A stretch of DNA of 8,983 nucleotides from Dehalococcoidia bacterium (GTDB lineage: Bacteria > Chloroflexota > Dehalococcoidia > Dehalococcoidales > Fen-1064), in assembly GCA_003153075.1 (NCBI GenBank), contig PMBW01000358.1, positions 524 to 9,506 on the forward strand, in the 5' to 3' direction. This document shows positions 6,833 to 8,983 of the stretch, piece by piece; position 1 is the first letter of the stretch; each line of letters opens with the position of its first letter. The notes under the pieces are model-generated. The model saw only the letters and a program-made list of their open reading frames with translations. It had not been told where the DNA came from and ran no database searches. Made by a program: the position numbers and the translations under genes.

Positions 6833-7173
6833 AGAACGAAAAGCCTACTAATTGATTGCGTTATCAAAGAACAATAGCGTGAATCATCCCCGTCGCCAGC
6901 TTGATGACGTTGGCGGCGGGGGTACGGCAGTAATCGCCCGGAATAAGGTGTCTTCGTCGTGGCCACTATTTATAGCGGTGTGTCCAACCATAAGATTGGG
7001 CGAAAATGTAAGACATCAGTACACCGATAAGTCTCCGTTACCCGCCATTTAATAGGAACAAATACCGAGGGGAACTCTTCAACGTTGTTAATCACTTAGC
7101 TTCAGCCCTAGGATAAGGTGGCAAGAGGTTTAGAAAAAATTCAACATGTTTTACTCTATATGGAAATATATAA
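6833..7173. other. 341-bp gene-free stretch with strong RNA/DNA secondary structure
   Basis: There is no convincing gene: a 66-codon frame from about 6852 has no ribosome site and an unlikely composition. The stretch contains a GC-rich hairpin, CCCCGTCGCCA (6888-6898) with TGGCGGCGGGG (6911-6921), which is 11 bp with one G-T wobble and a 12-base loop. It also has the palindrome GTGGCCAC near 6959. A possible three-way junction follows: CGGTGT (6976-6981) pairs with ACACCG (7021-7026), enclosing CCAA/TTGG (6984-6987 with 6996-6999) and ATGT/ACAT (7006-7009 with 7013-7016). No T-run follows the large hairpin, so it is not a standard terminator. Options are a non-coding RNA, a leader that controls the integrase, or a DNA site such as a recombination or transfer site. 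Confidence 0.4.
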
Positions 7174-8712
7174 ATGAAAGCAGCCATATATAGCCGGGTA
7201 TCTACAGATGCCCAGGAACGAGATGGGACCAGTCTACAAACACAACTGGATAATTCCCTTAAATATTGCCAAAGCAAGGGCTATGAAATTTACAGCCGCT
7301 TCAGCGAGGCTTACAGCGGGCTTTCTCTTGAACGCCCGGAACTAAATCGGCTCAGAGAATTAGTGAGATCCGGCGCGGTCGATGTAGTTATCTGTCATTC
7401 CCTTGACAGGCTCAGCCGCGATCCTACGCATGGGGTTATATTGACTCAGGAACTTGAAAAATACGGCGTTAAACTGGAAGCGGTGACCGAGGATATAAGC
7501 AACACGGAACTAGGTAAATTGATATCTTATATTCGGGGTTTTGCAAGTAAACTAGAGGCGGAGAAGATAAAAGAACGGACTTCGCGCGGTCGCAGGGCAA
7601 GGGCGTTAATGGGCAAGATACCGCATGGCGGATATGCCAAACTGTATGGTTATAACTACATAAAAGTTAGCGCCGAGAACGGCGGGCGGCGGGTAATCAA
7701 TGAGGATGAGGCGCATTGGGTAAAAGAAGCATTTCATTGGCTCGTAAATGAGAGAATGTCTTCAACGGCAATTAAAAACCGTCTAACTGCGTTAAAAGTG
7801 CCAACAAAGTTTGGTGGCGAATGGTGTCGCGCTGCTGTCAACCATTTGGTCAAAAATCCGTCGTATGCAGGAAAGACTTATTTCAACACCACGATTAAAA
7901 AACGCCCTTACGCCAAGAATTCAATCGATTGGATTGAAATGCCCGGACTAACGCCGCCTATTATTTCACAGGACTTGTTTGACGCAGCGCAGAGGCAATT
8001 AAAAGAAAACCGTGAGAAGTCTAATCGTAATGTGAAACATGACTATTTGTTACGTGGGCGTCTGTTTTGTAAACAATGTGGCCGCCCTTATCATGGCAGT
8101 TATATGCGTGACCGTCGAAGTAACGGCTATGTAGTCGTACCGCGTTATCGGTGTGCGACCAAATGGGGGGATATCCCGGTATCTGAGAAGTGTGGTAACA
8201 AAAGCTGGCGCGTCGAGGAATTGAATACCCTGGTTTGGCAACAAATAGAGCGCATTATAAAACAGCCGGAACTAATTATTAGCACAATTGAGAAGCAGCG
8301 GCAAGAAGTCGAAAGTACAAATGGACTCGAGGACGAATTGAATAACGTTGTCAGAAAGCTGAATACTCTCGATCGGGACCAAGCAAAGTTATTGGATTGG
8401 GCGCTCAAAGGCTTTCCGGAAGCTACCGTTATTGCGGAGAACAAAAAAATCAATGCCAAACGGGAGGCGTTAAAAGCTCAAGAAGCCGACTTATTGATTA
8501 AAATTAAGTCAGCGAACGAAGCATCTATCAACCTGCCTAAAATTGAAAGACTACTGGAATTGGTCAAAGACCGGATAAACTCATTAGACTTTGAATCTCA
8601 GCGGTCGGCGCTAGAAATGCTGGATATTAAGGTCTGGGTAGACGGTAAGAACGTGGAAATAAACGGTACGATTCCTGTTGGCGAAGATACAATTGGGACT
8701 ACGCAATATTAA
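7174..8712 (+). CDS. Large serine integrase (site-specific recombinase)
   Basis: It inserts and excises the element by cutting attachment sites through a serine-DNA linkage. The 512-residue product is the usual size for large serine recombinases. The resolvase domain starts with AIYSRVSTDAQ (catalytic S10, with R8) and contains SLDRLSRDP (about 77-84). The recombinase domain covers about 150-290 (KIPHGGYAKLYGYNY onward, then LVKNPSYAGKTYFN). A zinc ribbon uses C299, C302, C327 and C340. A coiled coil at about 375-450 (QRQEVE..LEDELNNVVRKL and KREALKAQEADLLIKIK) is the part that controls direction in this family. ATG 7174 has only a weak GGAA site, which may keep expression low. The last codons overlap the end of the truncated radC, so the gene sits directly at the attachment junction, the normal place for an integrase. 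Confidence 0.96.
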   Translation: MKAAIYSRVSTDAQERDGTSLQTQLDNSLKYCQSKGYEIYSRFSEAYSGLSLERPELNRLRELVRSGAVDVVICHSLDRLSRDPTHGVILTQELEKYGVKLEAVTEDISNTELGKLISYIRGFASKLEAEKIKERTSRGRRARALMGKIPHGGYAKLYGYNYIKVSAENGGRRVINEDEAHWVKEAFHWLVNERMSSTAIKNRLTALKVPTKFGGEWCRAAVNHLVKNPSYAGKTYFNTTIKKRPYAKNSIDWIEMPGLTPPIISQDLFDAAQRQLKENREKSNRNVKHDYLLRGRLFCKQCGRPYHGSYMRDRRSNGYVVVPRYRCATKWGDIPVSEKCGNKSWRVEELNTLVWQQIERIIKQPELIISTIEKQRQEVESTNGLEDELNNVVRKLNTLDRDQAKLLDWALKGFPEATVIAENKKINAKREALKAQEADLLIKIKSANEASINLPKIERLLELVKDRINSLDFESQRSALEMLDIKVWVDGKNVEINGTIPVGEDTIGTTQY

Positions 8713-8725
8713 ATACTTCGCGGGG
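8699..8725. other. Right attachment junction (attR) of the element inside radC
   Basis: The integrase stop codon (8710-8712) lies inside the last codons of the interrupted radC frame, which runs on the minus strand as HPREVFNIA and then meets a TAG at 8699-8701. RadC proteins normally continue past HPREVF with about 80-100 more residues, so the break lies at or just after this point. The recombination core is probably within a few bases of AATACTTCGCG (8711-8721 region). I found no second copy of this sequence next to a radC C-terminal part, so attL is outside the window. Exact core bases cannot be fixed from one junction. Confidence 0.7.
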
Positions 8726-8983
8726 GTGGACGATACTGCTGTCCAGGCTACCCACGGACGTCTCGCAGATCTTGATCACCTGCGCCCGCGTATCCAGCAG
8801 CACCGTCATAAAATATTCCTTCTTTTTACCGGCGAGCTTGCTTTTTACCAGCGCGGCAACATCGAGGGGGTTTTTAATCACTATTTTGTTATCCGCCGAA
8901 GGGTATCCTTCCAAACGGTTCGCCAGTTCAAACGCAGCCTTGATCTGGCAGGCCTTGGCCAGCCCGATGCCCTTGATTTGCGA
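8699..8983 (-). pseudogene. radC: radC, N-terminal and middle part, interrupted by the element (partial, runs off right edge)
   Basis: Read on the minus strand from the right edge, the frame is open for 94 codons and stops at TAG 8699-8701. It begins inside the helix-hairpin-helix part (QIKGIGLAKACQIKAAFELA) and continues into the JAB/MPN domain: KEYFMTVLLDTRAQVIKICE, then SVGSLDSSIVHPREVFNIA, a well-known RadC block. The HNHPSGDP metal-binding motif and everything after it are missing, replaced by the end of the element. The remaining protein would lack the metalloprotease-like active site and is probably inactive. RadC's role in bacteria is unsettled, despite its historical label as a DNA repair protein. 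Precise excision of the element would restore the gene if the C-terminal half survives at the left junction. Confidence 0.9.

Noticed and set aside
6852..7052. 66-codon plus-strand frame as a gene
   Set aside because: It has no ribosome site, an implausible protein composition, and lies over strong secondary structure.
2585..7072. Shared ACCGAGGGG motif at about 2590 and 7064 as an element repeat
   Set aside because: A 9-base match is expected many times by chance in a 9-kb window, and the surrounding bases do not match.

Overview
The window looks like the right-hand part of an integrated mobile element in a bacterial chromosome, including its right junction. The serine integrase gene (7174-8712) ends exactly where a radC gene on the opposite strand is cut off (8699-8983, continuing off the right edge). 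The rest of radC is not visible anywhere in the window, so the left end of the element is probably left of position 1. Base composition is mid-range and most starts have good AGGAG-type ribosome sites. From memory of the families, the dinB product is most like those of Dehalococcoidia (Chloroflexota), with anaerobic Firmicutes as the alternative. That placement is an inference without a database search.

Left part, 1-1315: the tail of an unidentified gene (1-132), then a complete DNA polymerase IV gene (dinB), probably translationally coupled to it. Whether these two genes are cargo of the element or flanking chromosome cannot be decided from the window. The missing radC C-terminal half favours cargo, or a rearranged left end.

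Central control region, 1483-2732: a leftward gene for an unrecognised 274-residue protein with a C-terminal helix-turn-helix-like segment faces a rightward TTG-started gene for a 57-residue AbrB/MazE-type DNA-binding protein. The 97-bp divergent spacer holds a perfect 11-bp inverted repeat. A 38-codon orphan reading frame follows. This looks like a small regulatory switch.

Replication module, 2768-5617: an 830-residue primase-helicase fusion (CHC2 zinc finger, TOPRIM, P-loop ATPase), followed by a 357-bp non-coding stretch. That stretch holds clustered CTTAC iterons on one side of an AT-rich tract and mainly inverted copies (GTAAG) on the other. This arrangement, directly downstream of the replication gene, recalls origins of phage-inducible chromosomal islands such as SaPIs and is a good candidate replication origin.

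Accessory part, 5618-7173: three small rightward genes, namely a 100-residue protein with a basic/aromatic tail, a 145-residue HExxH zinc-protease-like protein, and a 98-residue unknown. A 341-bp gene-free stretch follows, with a strong GC hairpin and a possible three-way-junction fold.

Right end, 7174-8983: a large serine integrase and the attachment junction in radC. The overall picture is a self-replicating integrative element, possibly satellite-like, with its own primase-helicase, candidate origin, regulators and integrase. It shows no capsid, terminase, relaxase or conjugation genes within this window.
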